A stretch of DNA of 64,000 bases from Benincasa hispida (GCF_009727055.1 NC_052356.1:590887-654886), one strand, 5' to 3'; positions 36,664-48,520 are shown, counted from the first letter of the stretch. The notes: generated by a model not told the origin, from the letters alone. A program made the numbers and translations.

Positions 36664-38535
36664 TGATAGACGAAATTGTTTATCTTCTTTCTTTATCTAT
36701 ATCTATATCTTATATCTATCGCCAAAAACTTGAAATGATTTAAATGAATGAATGAATGTTGATGACTCTATGCGCTCAAGTTGCTTTGCGATAAAGATAA
36801 AGCTATACTACGTTCTAAATGTATGCAATGATAATGATATGCATTCATAGTATGCGTTCGTGTAGTGCATGTCACAAGTTTTCTTACGCTGGAACCAAGT
36901 ATAATTCCAACGCAAGTTTCTCAGATTGACCTGAGGTTGAACACGGGGATTGTTGTTATTTAAATGTGATACTAATGTGGTAAATGCGACCGGTTTAAAT
37001 AAAGAATAATGAATTTGGTTGCAAAAAAGTAAATTGCGGTGAAAGTAAATTGTGATAGTAAAATAAAGTGTTGTAAAGTAAATTGCAATGATAAGTAAAT
37101 AACTAAAATATTAATGATACAAGGTGAGGACTGGCTATGAAGTTGTGCAAAAGAGTCTAATGAATGTGGTGGCAAGTCTTGTGAATGAATCAAAAGAGAA
37201 TGGGTTAAGGGAAAGAACATCGCAAGTTTGTCAATCTTATTGAGGATGCAACTCAGGTTCCACTTTCCCTTGGCTTACACCTTTCAGTGATCGGCCGCAT
37301 TCCCATACGTCTATGGTGAAACGGGGATGTACGTGGTGAATGCAAGGTTGTTTCCATCTCCGAAAATACTTCTCACTTTAGTTAACGCATTCTTTCAACC
37401 TTCTATCGATAGGCGTAATAACATCTTCACTTCTGCTCTCAGAAGTGAAGATGTCGTCGAGCATGCTTTAGCTAAACTTAGCCAATTTCCTTAACAAGGA
37501 TTAACTCACTCGCTTAATCCTTCCCCTTTACCCAGGGGATTAGTGACACTGATGGAGAAAATGGATGATGAATGTGTGGAAAAGAACAGAGAGATGATAA
37601 TGATTACGAAAATGATATTAAATCTAAGATCAGCTTTTGATACAAATTGTGAATGAAAGATTAAAGATAGATGAACACAATAGATGAATGGAAAAATAAG
37701 AACAAATATAGAAAGAGTGTCAATGTCTTGACACAAATCCCGATCGGAGACGTTGTGCTTGCTGGCGTGTGGATGAAATGGAGTGGAAACTTCCCTCTCA
37801 GGCTTGCTTTCCAGGTAGAAGTGACCTCTCGCATAGAGCTTCTTCTTCGGGAATGTAAATAATTTCTTGCTCGGAGACTTACCTTTCAGTCTTGTCTCGT
37901 TGTTCTCCTGGATTTTCTCTAGATTTTCTCTTCAGACCAACCTCCTTAACACTGAATTTGAGGAAGCTATTTATAGACCTTGCTTCCTTCTGTATTAGTG
38001 GTCCACTTTGAAAATCTTATAATTCCTGCCATGGCATAATGGAAATGTCCGCTCTGCTCCACGATCAATTTGTCAGAATCGTACAACAGCAAAGTTGTAC
38101 ACATGTCAGAAGTCTTGCGAATGCATTGCTCTTCACATTCTCGATCAATCGCCACATGCGGTGTAATTGTTTTGATCTCTTATCAATTGCCGCATGCGGT
38201 GGAAATGCGTTGATCGCTTGAATCCATGATCGATCGTCGCATGCACTGCAATTGCGTTGATCTTTTTCATTCTTGATCGATTATCGCATGTTGTGTAGAT
38301 GCATTGTTCATTTTTTTCCTCGAGCGGTTATCGCATCCGGTGACCAATTTCCTGCAAAACAAAGACTTGGACATTCCATTTTGCCATCGCAATGGGGTTA
38401 GTGGGTGTGTTCACCACACTTTACAATTTTTGTATTTCTAAGCCAATTTCTATACTGTCGATGCAACTTTTCCTTCTTTTTTCCACATAATCTAAATAAA
38501 ACACCATAAATAACTTGTATTTCTACAAGTTATCA
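36664..38535 (-). mobile_element. Reversed solo gypsy LTR of the G1 family with perfect GGAAC duplication
   Basis: On the minus strand it begins TGATAACTTGTAGAAATAC at 38535, as the G1 LTR does, and carries TATAAATA at 37975-37968. GGAAC precedes (36659-36663) and follows (38536-38540). Its length (1872 bp) fits the 1855-bp G1 LTR. It separates the RNase H end from the polypurine tract of copia A. The LTR's outermost 90 bases at 36664-36756 differ from those of the copy at 6978. Confidence 0.87.
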
Positions 38536-38557
38536 GGAACTAATCACGGTTGGACTA

Positions 38558-38670
38558 GGGCAAGTGGGAGATGTTGTACGTTGTTTGTGCCCTAGTTATT
38601 GTTTTGTGTACTTGTAATGTGATTATCTTGTACAATGTACACCCCATTAGCTTTAGGAAAAATAGGAGAT
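38558..38670 (+). promoter_or_regulatory. Two polypurine-tract-like sites of copia A
   Basis: GGGCAAGTGGGAGA at 38558-38571 is followed by LTR-edge-like text (TGTTGTACG...TGCCCTAG). A second tract, AATAGGAGAT (38661-38670), abuts the true LTR start. The same doublet occurs in the other copia copies. Confidence 0.6.
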
Positions 38671-39258
38671 TGTTGGGGTTGATGCCCTAAATCTCGTAGG
38701 GTCTTGCAATTTGTAAACACATGTATGAACAAACACTTTGTGATTTATAATATGAGATATTTTATTCACTTCAATCTATGAAATATGAGATATTTTAGTT
38801 GCATTAACCACAAACCAATAAACTAAGATCCCTGGTAATCATTGTAACTTAAGCATATATGTGGAGACATAAATGGATCGTGCTTTAAGTGATAACCTAA
38901 ATGGTCTATAGTATATGGATAAAGGAAGGATACCTTATTCTGGCGACACTACGAGTGTGGCTCGCTTTGTAGGTGTTACAAATGTTGTAAAGTGCTACAA
39001 ATGATCTGATCTTGATTATTCATATATTAGACATGCAAGCAGAAATACTCTATACAAAAGCGTTTGTATAAGACCGAACCATGAAATGTTTAGTCTCGTT
39101 ATATAACATCGTTCATAATTGAGACTTTCATTTCACTATGATGACCATAGGTAACATGACCTTAATCCTGAGTGAGTTGTGAACTCCTGCATATGAGGGC
39201 GATCCTTTGATTTGCATGGGTGCAAGTGGCCAGATCGCCGAATCAAACCTACCACTTT
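38671..39258 (+). repeat. 3' LTR of copia A, truncated after ~590 bp
   Basis: Starts TGTTGGGGTTGATGCCCTAA and follows the family LTR until CCACTTTGGGG, where it passes into integrase coding sequence of another copy. Confidence 0.8.
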
Positions 39259-39325
39259 GGGGTTATGCAGTAGAGACTGCAGTGTACATACTGAATTACG
39301 TTCCATCCAAGAGTATTGCTAGAAT

Positions 39326-41283
39326 CGAAGGAACTTTAAATGTAGAGAACCATTAAGTGGAAGCAGATCGTTCCAAATCCCATTTTGAAAGAACATGAAC
39401 ATTTACAATTAAACAGAACAATTATGCATCAAGGATAAAATTACAACATGCTTCAAAGAATAAACACAAAGGGATCAAGTAAAATACCTTTGAAGAACCC
39501 TTTTCTTCTAGTATTTCCCTAAATCAAACACCAATGCATCCAACAACACGAACGCAATGATCAAACCAACAAACTGCACAAACTGGCAAATCCTCAATCA
39601 CAACCAAGGAAAAATCGATCCTCGACCCTTGAACAGAAACTTGACATTACCATAAGGATACCTTGGTATTCTCTTATGAGAATCCAGGAGGTGTAAGCTC
39701 TGTATTGATTTGGGTAGAGGGATGGAAGAACTAGACGATCGAGTAAACGATCGAGTAGGCGACAGAAGGAATAAGCCTATCGTATAGACTTGAGTACTCA
39801 ATCGTTTAGCAAGTGAATAACAATCATATAGAAAAACTCGATCGATCGTTTACTCTCTCAACAAGCTATCGTACATCTTATGCCTTTTTGCGCGTGGTTA
39901 TGAAAAAATGAAAACTATTTTCATCTTTATCCAACAGTTAGCCATGAACCGTCAATAACCTCCCACTCAAGTAAGTTATTGGAGAAAAATAATATTAATT
40001 ATCTCATAATTAATATATTATAAATAAATACAATAACTAACTTATCATATTATATTTATAACCTATAGTTTTAATATTGCATCATATGCAACATATAAAC
40101 CATAGTTCTTTTTTTCCTTTATGGAATTTAATCTAAATCATATTTATATTAATTCCTCCAATCAAATAATGTATCAAATACATCATATCAATTATATCAC
40201 ATATAATTAAATCAATTTAATTATATCATATATAATCAAATTTCCTCTTGTTAATTTGAATACTACAAATTAACCCAAAATCTTATTCTCAACTTGAACC
40301 CATTAAGCTACCAAGGGGACCTTATGGACCTGTAGCTTAAGCTCTAACAGTATGTAAATAACTGCCTAAACTCTTTAATCACGATATCCACCATCCATTA
40401 ATTGTCGGACATTTCACTAAAGACCAACTGTTGCACTCTTCGCACTGCAGATATATTTTTGTGTCCATATAACCAATCAACAGTGCGATGACCCTTCACA
40501 AATCGCTCGTATGTACAGCTAGGCCAATTTATAATTTTACCCCTGTAGTTACATCTAACTCCTTAAGTACCACTGATTTCTCTCTTCCAAAGAGAAGGTG
40601 TGGCCACTATGTTCAAGACCCTAAATTAACCCTTAAGGGAGTAATTTATCTACTTACCCCTGCTTCGGGGAAGGAGTGAATTTCATCTTGTGTAGCTGAG
40701 TTTCCAGCTCCCCAATCAGACAAATCCCCAAAATGGTAGGCTTGTTGAGTTGACAATCTGGCCACTCTCACCCATACAAATCAAAGGACTGCCCTCATGA
40801 GTAGGAGTTCCCAACTCACTCAGGATTAAGGTCATGTCAACTACGGTCATCCTAGTGAAATGTAAGTCTCAATTATCAATGGTGTTATATAAAGAGACTA
40901 ATCATTCCGTGGTCTGGTCTTATACAAACTCTTTGTATAGGATACCCCCGCTCGTATGTCTCCACATTAATGATTAGGATCTGATCATTTGTAGCACTTT
41001 ACAAGACTTGTAACATCTACAAAGTGGGTTGTATCCATAATGTCGCCAGGATAAGATATCCCTCCTTTATCCATATACCATAGACCATTTAGGTTATTAC
41101 TTAAGACACGATCCACTTGTATGTCTCCACATACATGCTTAAGTTACATAAAAAAACCTCGAATCTTAGTTTATTAGATTGAGTAAATGATTACAAAATA
41201 ACACTTATTTTATTAATAACAATATGTTCACATAGTCTACAAACTACGAGACTACCAAGAGATCTAGGACACCATTCCCAACA
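39326..41283 (-). mobile_element. Reversed solo copia LTR (1958 bp) inside A2 integrase
   Basis: The plus strand starts CGAAGGAACTTTAAATG, reverse of the A LTR end, and finishes CCATTCCCAACA, reverse of the LTR start TGTTGGGAATGG. AGAAT before and AGAAA after form a 5-bp target duplication with one change. Removing it rejoins integrase (VPSKSIARI to KPLELWNGHKASL). Confidence 0.85.
39740..39850. repeat. Short CGATCG-motif array in the reversed copia LTR
   Basis: GACGATCGAGTAAACGATCG and CTCGATCGATCGTTTAC are examples; degenerate counterparts lie at about 26520-26600 in the A LTR. Confidence 0.6.
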
Positions 41284-43300
41284 AGAAAACCTTTGGAATT
41301 ATGGAATGGTCATAAAGCTAGTTTATGCCATTTCAGAATCTAGGGTTGCCCAGCACACGTGTTTGAGGCTAATCCTACAAAATTGGAACCACGTTCAAAA
41401 TTGTGCCTATTTGTAGGCTACCTCAAAGGAACGAGAGGTGGTTACTTCTTTGATACTAAAGAAAAAGAAAGTGTTCGTATCAACAAATGCTACTTTTCTT
41501 GAAGAAGACCACATAAGGGAGCACAAGCCCCAAAGTAAGATTGTGTTGAATGAAATTTCCAAAGAAACTACTGAATCTTCAATAAGAGTTGTTGAAGACC
41601 CTAGTGCCTCAACAAGATTTGTTGAAGTAGGATCATCCAGTAGGTTAAATCCACCTCAAGTATTGAGGGAACCTCGACGTAGTGGGAAGGTTGCGAACCT
41701 ATATGTTCGCTATAAGGGTTTAACAGAAATCCTTGCTATGGTAGCTGATGGTGAAGTTGAGGATCCATTGTCTTACAAGAAGGTAATGGAGAATATTGAC
41801 AAAGATAAATGGATCAAAGTGATGGATCTCGAAATGGAGTCTATGTACTTCAATTTTGTATGGGATCTTGTGGATCAACTTGATGGTGTTAAACCTATAG
41901 TTTGTAAATGGATCTACAAGAGCAAACGGGGTGCTGATAGGAAGGTGCAAGCCTTCAAGACTAGATTAGTGGCAAAGGGTTATACCGAGATTGAGGGAGT
42001 TGACTTTGAGGAGACTTTCTCAGCTACTGCTATGCTTAAATCTATTAGAAATACTCATGTCCGTTGCCTCATATTATGACTATAAGATTTGAAAAATGGA
42101 CATCAAGACTGGTTTTCTGAATGGCAATCTTGAAGAGACTATTTACATGGAGCAACCCGAGGGATTCATAACCCAAGGTCAAGAGCAAAAAGTTTGCAAG
42201 CTTAATCGGTCTATTTATGAACTGAAACAAGCTTCATGATCTTGGAACATAAGGTTTGATATTACGATCAAATCTTATGGCTTTGATCAAAACATTGATG
42301 AGCCTTGTGTATACAAGAAGATCATCAATAGTTTAGTAGTTTTTCTAATATATATGTAGCTGATATCCTACTCATTGGGAATGATGTAGGTTTACTGACT
42401 AAAGTTAAGAACTGGCTAGTGACCCAATTTCAGATTAAAGATTTGGGAGAGGCTCGGTTTGTTCAGGGTATTCAAATCTTTAGAAATCGAAAGAACAAAA
42501 TGCTAGCTCTATCTCAAGTGTCATATATTGACAAAATGCTTGTCAAATATTCGATGCAGGACTCAAAGAGGGGCTTATTGCCTTGCAAGCAAGGAGTTAC
42601 ATTGTCTAAGAAACAGTGTCCTAAGACACCTCAAGAGGTTGAGGAAATGGGATGGATCCCCCATGCATCGGCTGTGGGCAGCCTAATGTATGCGATGTTA
42701 TGTACTAGACCTGACATCTACTATGTAGTAGGGATAGCCAGTTGATATCAATCTAATCCAGGATTAGATCACTGGACCACCGTTAAAAACATCCTCAAGT
42801 ATTTATGAAGAACGAGGGACTACATGCTCATGTATGGTTCTAAGGATTTGATCCTTACGGGATACACGGACTCTAATTTTCAGACTCATAAGGATTCTAG
42901 CACATCAGGATTAGTGTTCACTCTTAACGAAGATGCAGTAGTATGGAGAAGCACCAAGCAAGGGTACATCGCTGGCTCCACCTTAGAGTCTGAGTATGTA
43001 GCAGCTTGTGAAGTTGCTAAGGTAGCTGTTTGGCACAAGAAATTCTTGACTGATCTGGTAGTCATTCCATACATGTCAAAGGCTCATCACACTTTATTGT
43101 GATAATAGTGGTGTTGTGGCTAATTCCTGAGAGCCTAGGAGTCACAAGCGCGGGAACCGAGAAATTGTGCATCCAGAAGATGTGGTCGTCATGCAGATAG
43201 CTTCGGAGTACAACGTTACTGATCTATTTACAAAGGCCATCACGACAAAGGTGTTTAAGGGTCACCTGCAGAGTATGGGTCTATGGGACAGGCCACGTTT
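41284..43300 (+). pseudogene. Copia A2 pol: integrase end, RT, RNase H
   Basis: Integrase end (KPLELWNGHKASL, LCLFVGYLKGTRGGYF) and linker lead into the open frame 41438-42079 with RT start (KWIKVMDLEMESMYFNFVW, KWIYKSKRGADRKVQAF, RLVAKGYTEIEGVDFEETFS). The palm continues in broken frames. The catalytic motif at 42353-42364 reads YVADILLIGND instead of YVDD, so one metal-binding Asp is lost. An open frame at 42419-42745 gives the RT end (HASAVGSLMYAMLCTRPD), and 42824-43102 gives RNase H (GYTDSNFQT, STLESEYVAACEVAK). The tail (DLFTKAI-like, VFKGHLQSMGLW) ends near 43290. Confidence 0.85.
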
Positions 43301-43306
43301 AAACTA

Positions 43307-43417
43307 GGGCAAGTGGGAGATTTGTACTAGGTACATGTTATGCCCTAGTTTATTATTTGTGTATTTTGTATTTTGACTATATTGTACACCCCACTAGCTT
43401 TAACTCAAGTGGGAGAT
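43307..43417 (+). promoter_or_regulatory. Double polypurine tract of A2
   Basis: GGGCAAGTGGGAGA at 43307-43320 and CAAGTGGGAGAT at 43406-43417, the latter abutting the LTR start TGTTAGGGTTGATGCCC. Confidence 0.65.
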
Positions 43418-44995
43418 TGTTAGGGTTGATGCCCTAAATCTCTAAGGGTCCTATAGTTTATAAATGTTTTGAACAAACTCATTATTTATTTAATAAAATA
43501 TATGATATTTTATTCCATTTTTTAGAGTTAACCAAAAATCAATAAACTAACATCCAAGGTAATCTTGTAACTTAAACATCTTTGTAGAGACATACAGGTG
43601 GATCGTGTTTAAATGATAACCTAAATGGTCTGTAGTAGATGGCTAAGGCTAGGTACCTTATCCTTGTGACACTACGAGTATGACCCACTTTGTAGGTGTT
43701 ATAATTGTTGTAAAGTGCTACAAATGATTTGATCCTGATCATTCATGTATAAACATGTGAGCGGGGATATTCTATACAAAGGAGTTTGTATAAGACCGAA
43801 CCATGAAATGTTTAGTCTCATTATATAACGTCGTTCGTAATAAAGACTTACATTTCACCAGAATGACCATAGGTAACATGGCCTGAATACTTAGTGAGTT
43901 ATCAACTCCTGCCTATAAGGGTGGTCCTTTGATTTGTATGCGTGAGAGTGACCAGATCGTCGGCTCAATAAGCCTACCATTTTGGGGATTCGTTTGATTG
44001 GGGAGCTAGAAACACAGCTACATAAGAAGGAATTCGCTCCTTCCGTGAGGTTGGGGTAAGTACATAAATTTCTCCCTTAATGGCTATTTCCGGGACTTGA
44101 ACAATGTAGTGCCACACCCTCTCCTGGCCCGAGAGAGGTTTAGTCATAGGTGTACTATGATCTATTGTTCATTAGAGGGATCCGTGGTACTTAAGGAGTT
44201 AGATTTAACTACAGGGACAAAATGGTAATTTTGGCCTAGCTGTACTTACGAGCAATTTGTGAACGGTCATCGTACTGTTGATTGGTCATATCCAATGGAC
44301 AGAGAAATATATTTGTAGTGCCAAGAGTGTAGCTGTCGGTCTTTAGTGGAGTGCTCGACAGTTAACAGATGGTGAATAATTTAATTAAAGAGTTTAATTT
44401 TATGAAATTAATTTGTAAAATTAATAAATTTTTATTTTAGAAATAAAATATGATTTAAAATCAATTTTGAATTTTGGAAATAGAAAATTACACAAAAGGA
44501 AAAATGAGATTTTTCATTTTCATCTTCAAAGTAGCATAAAGAACCCACTTCTTCAACCTTCAATTACTCCAAGCATGAGCTGCATCCCATGCAGCAAATC
44601 TCTTTGCATGATAATCTGCAATATATTGAAGAGATAGGAGTGAAGTTGAAGTGATGCAACCGAATGAATTTTTCTGAAAAATTCGGGTAGAAGAAGATGT
44701 TCTTCATTTGGGTTGTTGTAGTGAGCATTCTCCATGTTCCCTTTGATTCCAGCTTATTTTGAGTCCCACAACTCAATATAGAGCACCAAGAAACTAGTAG
44801 GGAAGATCTTGTGGTGGTCTGCACAAAGATTGGAGGAATTAGCTGTTGGAAATCAAGATTTCAACTGTTCTTCAAAGGTATGTTCTTGAAACCCATCAAA
44901 ATAAGTTTAAGTATGTTTACTTTTCTGCCAAATTAATGAATTAAAGTGCTTATGGATCCTGTTCGCTTCCGTTACATGCTGGTACCTCTCCAACA
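43418..44995 (+). repeat. Mosaic copia LTR shared between A2 (3' side) and B (5' side)
   Basis: The first ~970 bases follow the A-family LTR. From about 44400 to the end it is nearly identical to 50110-50706 in the LTR of element B. It ends CTCTCCAACA before a primer site. The switch lies near an ATTAAAGAGTTTA stretch. Confidence 0.78.
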
Positions 44996-47662
44996 ATTCG
45001 TATCAAAGCATTATATAAGCATTAAATTCAGATTAATTTTGGTTTGGTGGGTGTTTTATATGAAAATATGAAACTGTTGTACTCATATGGTTTTCTGAGT
45101 TTTGGCCTTTAGTTTCTCTTTAATTTCTCGTTTAAATTTGCAATTGCCTCTTGTTTGATGAGCTTATATGTCTTCTCAAGAGTCTGTAATTTATTTGGAG
45201 TTATTAGAGTTGAAATTAAGCTGTAATTCAAAGAAACAAACAAAGAGGTCGAGTTGTAGATTCCAGAAAATCAGCCTCTATTCATATTGTCGTTGAGCTT
45301 CAGTAGCTAAACGATCGTTTAGCTTCATGCATTAGACGATGTGAAGAAAAGCTAAACGATCATGTAGCTTCGGGCGTTGATCGTTTGCGTGTTATGTGCT
45401 AGACGATCATGTACCTACAGAGCTAAGCGATGCATTGTATTGCTATACGATAGCACTACACGATCGTGTAGCTTCGGTTGGGAGCTAAGCGATGCGGTGA
45501 AGAGTTATACGATAGATAGTGCTACATGATCGCTTACCATGATCATTTACCTTTGATTGGGAGCTAAACAATGCATTGAAATGCTAAGCGATAGCATTAA
45601 GAGATCATTTACCTATGTGTAGCAGCTAAGCGATCGTTGACCTATGTGCGGCAGCTGGGCGATACGTCAAGAGCCATGTGATAGCACTAAGTGATCGCTT
45701 ACCTTGTGCACGTGCTAAACGATTAAGATGCGGTGCTAAACGATGGCACTTAGCAATCGTGTAGTAAATGCCCGTGCTAAATGATGGAGTTGTGCAATAG
45801 TGTTAGACACTAAGTGATCGTGTAGCGTCCTCCGGCACTAGACAATGACACTATACGACATAAGGAAAACACTACATGATCATGTAGCTTTGTTAAACGA
45901 TATGCGTTGGTTGCTAAACGATCAACCAAATGCATGATGATGGTTGTCATTGCTAAACGATCAGCCTTAGTGAGATAGTGAACGAGAGCATAAGAAGCCA
46001 GTTTGACCAGTTCTCTTGAGGTTTGGTCCGATTCAGCCTCAAATGGGTTTTGGCTAGTCCGGTTCAAGATCTACTGGTCCATTTAGACGGTTTAGGTCCG
46101 GTTCAAATGGTTTGGAGTGGTTCAAGTGGTGTTGAAGCTGTTTTTTAAGAGTTAGGCATTTGTTTGCTTGTTTTTACCAAAACTGAAACCATACCAGTCT
46201 GTGTTTAATTATTTATGTATTGGATGTATGTTATAATTAAATAAATCTTGTATGTGCATACAGTATCCATTTAGATTTAAAATCCCACTGGGAGCATGCG
46301 ACATGCATTGAAAGTATGTTATAATTTGTTATAATATATAGTATGCATGTTAGAGTTTCTTGTATTTAATATAAGTGTTATATTAGATATTGGATGCCTG
46401 TACGTTGTGGATGTTTAGTATGTCTATAGTTTTATAAGTTTTTATAAAATTGGGTTAGACATTTAAAATCCATAACAAAGAACAGATGCATGCTCACGTA
46501 GGTTAACCACTTATTTTAATTAGTTAAAATAGATCGTTAAATTTGTAAAACTAGGGTTACAAACTCAACCGATATATAATCCTGTCGAAGGCTAGGGGTA
46601 TTTAAGTTGACAGTCCAGAAACACCTCCTACCTAGGGATTATGGCCGAATAATTGAGCGTTGATAACCGATTTTATGAGTATTCGTGAGCGATGTGAGGT
46701 AATAAAAGGGTTTATCACCTAGACATCGTAGGTTTAAAGTTATAAGAGTTATACTTGGATAAACCACATAGACTTAAGGTTGTTTTTATTAGCCGGAAAA
46801 TAACCTAAGTATAAGTTTACCCAAAAAATTAGAACACTTCAGTGGTAGTCAATAACTTCTATATGATAGAGTTATTAGAAAACTTCAGTAGGAGAGTAAT
46901 AACATACACGATATGTTATTCCTAGCTCTCGCGTCCCTAAGAGTTCTCAGTCTGAATTTAAGTGCTGCTTCGTATCATCCTGGAAGTGACCTCCCTTTGA
47001 AAAGTATTTTTTAGCTTAAATTTAGACTCTGGTGAATAAGGGGAAGTTGTTCAAACAGAAATCAAGTGTATGATTTCAACTACCACGTCTCCACATAGTT
47101 CACGCCGTGAGATTCATATGACGCTTCGTGTCACCCTAGAAGTGACCTCCCTACGAAAAATGGATGTATGCATCAATACCAAGGTGAACAGGGGAAGTAG
47201 TTCATAGTAAGTGGGTGAAGGAAATGTGTCAACATATCCTATGGTCTCCTCCATTAGTCTGAACCACGCGACATTCCTATGTTGCGCCTGCCGTCGTTTT
47301 TAGGCGGCACTAGCTAGTCATTAACCACGACAATCCCCTTGAAGGGTTGTAACATAGGATTCGGAACAACCCAGGCTTCAGTAAAATGAATATGGTCTTA
47401 TAGTTCCATCTTGGGTATTTTCTTCTATTTCGGAGGCATACTCATACTATTCAGTAAGATCCAAAAATGGTGGGTCTACACTTACAAAATTATTAAGTGT
47501 TAATAATTTCTGACCAAAAGCGGTACCTAAATGACTATCGAAATATGAGTTATTCTGGAGATAGTATTTAGTCAAGAATGTCTTGATGTAGTATCATTGC
47601 AAAAGAATAATCTTGTATACATTATTAAAATTGCTAAAACTTGATTGGATTTAATTTCATAA
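44996..47662 (+). other. Leader of copia B
   Basis: Non-coding. It has the CGATCG array (45300-45970), a GGTTCGGTT/GGTCCGGTT block and internal imperfect repeats containing GTGACCTCCCT. It matches 20240-22590 over most of its length. Confidence 0.7.
45300..45970. repeat. Array of GCTAAACGATCGTTTAGC-type motifs
   Basis: Contains a perfect 20-bp palindrome, AGCTAAACGATCGTTTAGCT, at 45305-45324 and many degenerate copies with 20-60-base spacing. Confidence 0.8.
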
Positions 47663-47679
47663 TGGAAAAGTTCAATAAT

Positions 47680-48520
47680 ACAAGTTTCGGCATCAGATAA
47701 ACTTATCGGGGATAATTACGTAATCTAGAAATCAAATTTGAACACGATACTTATGATAGATGATTTGCGGTTTGTCTTAACTGAGAATTTTCCTCCCATT
47801 CCTAGCTCTAACACAAACCAAAATGTTTGGGATGTGTATGATAGATGGGTCAGGGCTAATGATAAAGCCCGTGCTTATATCCTCGCCAGCTTATCTGATG
47901 TGTTGGCGGAAAAACATGAGAATATGAGTACTGCTAATGAGATTATGGAATCTCTACGAGGGATGTTTGGACAACCGTCCTTCACTCTGAGGCATGATGC
48001 CATTAAGTACGTTTATAACAATCGCATGAAAGAGGGGACTAGTGTTCGTGAACATGTCCTGGACATGATGGTCCACTTTAATGTGGCAAAGGTAAATGGT
48101 GATATCATGGATGAGAGAAGCCAAGTTGTTTTATTCTAGAATCTTTTCAGAAGAGTTTTCTGCAATTCTGTACGAATGCATTGATGAATAAAATTGAATA
48201 CAGCTTGACTACTCTGCTGAATGAGCTACAGGATTACCAGACAATGTTGAGAACAAAGGGTCTGGAGTCAGAAGTAAATGTTACTACTGCCGAGTAAAGA
48301 GGAACATCCTCCAAGCCTGATGTTGCCTCCTCTTCAAAGAGTAAGAGTATTCATGTGAAGGAGGGAAAAAGGAAAGGGAAGAAGAAGCCTGCTGAAAAGA
48401 AAGGCAAGGATAACGTTGCAGATAAGGAGAAATGTTTCCACTGCAACGAAGAAGGGCACTGGAGGAGAAACTGCCTCAATATCTTGCCAAGAAGAGAGCA
48501 GAGAAAGGTAACCAAGCTAA
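47680..48520 (+). pseudogene. Copia B gag, lightly damaged
   Basis: Begins near QVSASDKLIGDNYVI with a stop in place of the Trp codon at about 47729, then an open frame from 47738 (MIDDLRFVLTENFPPIPSSN, DKARAYILASLSDVLAEKHE, TANEIMESLRGMFGQPSFTL, EGTSVREHVLDMMVHFNVAK). A frameshift and stop near 48137 are followed by LMNKIEYSLTTLLNELQDYQ, another stop near 48296, a Lys-rich part and a complete zinc knuckle CFHCNEEGHWRRNC (48433-48474). It is the best preserved gag in the window, but still not translatable as one frame. Confidence 0.85.

Larger units (their letters stand above)
25196..39258 (+). mobile_element. Ty1/copia element A with nested insertions
   Basis: The element has a 5'-truncated LTR to 27021, a primer site, a very long leader, gag, protease, integrase, RT, RNase H, a double polypurine tract and a 3'-truncated LTR from 38671. 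Inserted into it are a solo gypsy LTR (29322-31477), a foreign 726-bp segment (32440-33165), a reversed solo gypsy LTR (36664-38535) and, as an artefact, an adapter with duplication (27684-27840). All frames are broken. The order of domains (IN before RT) shows copia. Confidence 0.85.
39259..43417 (+). mobile_element. Copia A2: 3' half of a second copy, starting within integrase
   Basis: The copy has integrase, RT and RNase H of the same family as A, a double polypurine tract and an LTR at 43418. Its gag, protease and 5' LTR are absent because the left end is a recombination joint. A reversed solo LTR interrupts it (39326-41283). Confidence 0.82.

Noticed and set aside
44564..44824. 86-codon antisense frame present in both B LTRs (also 50286-50546)
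   Set aside because: It is conserved only because the LTR ends are nearly identical; no domain, and codon pattern shows no selection that can be seen.
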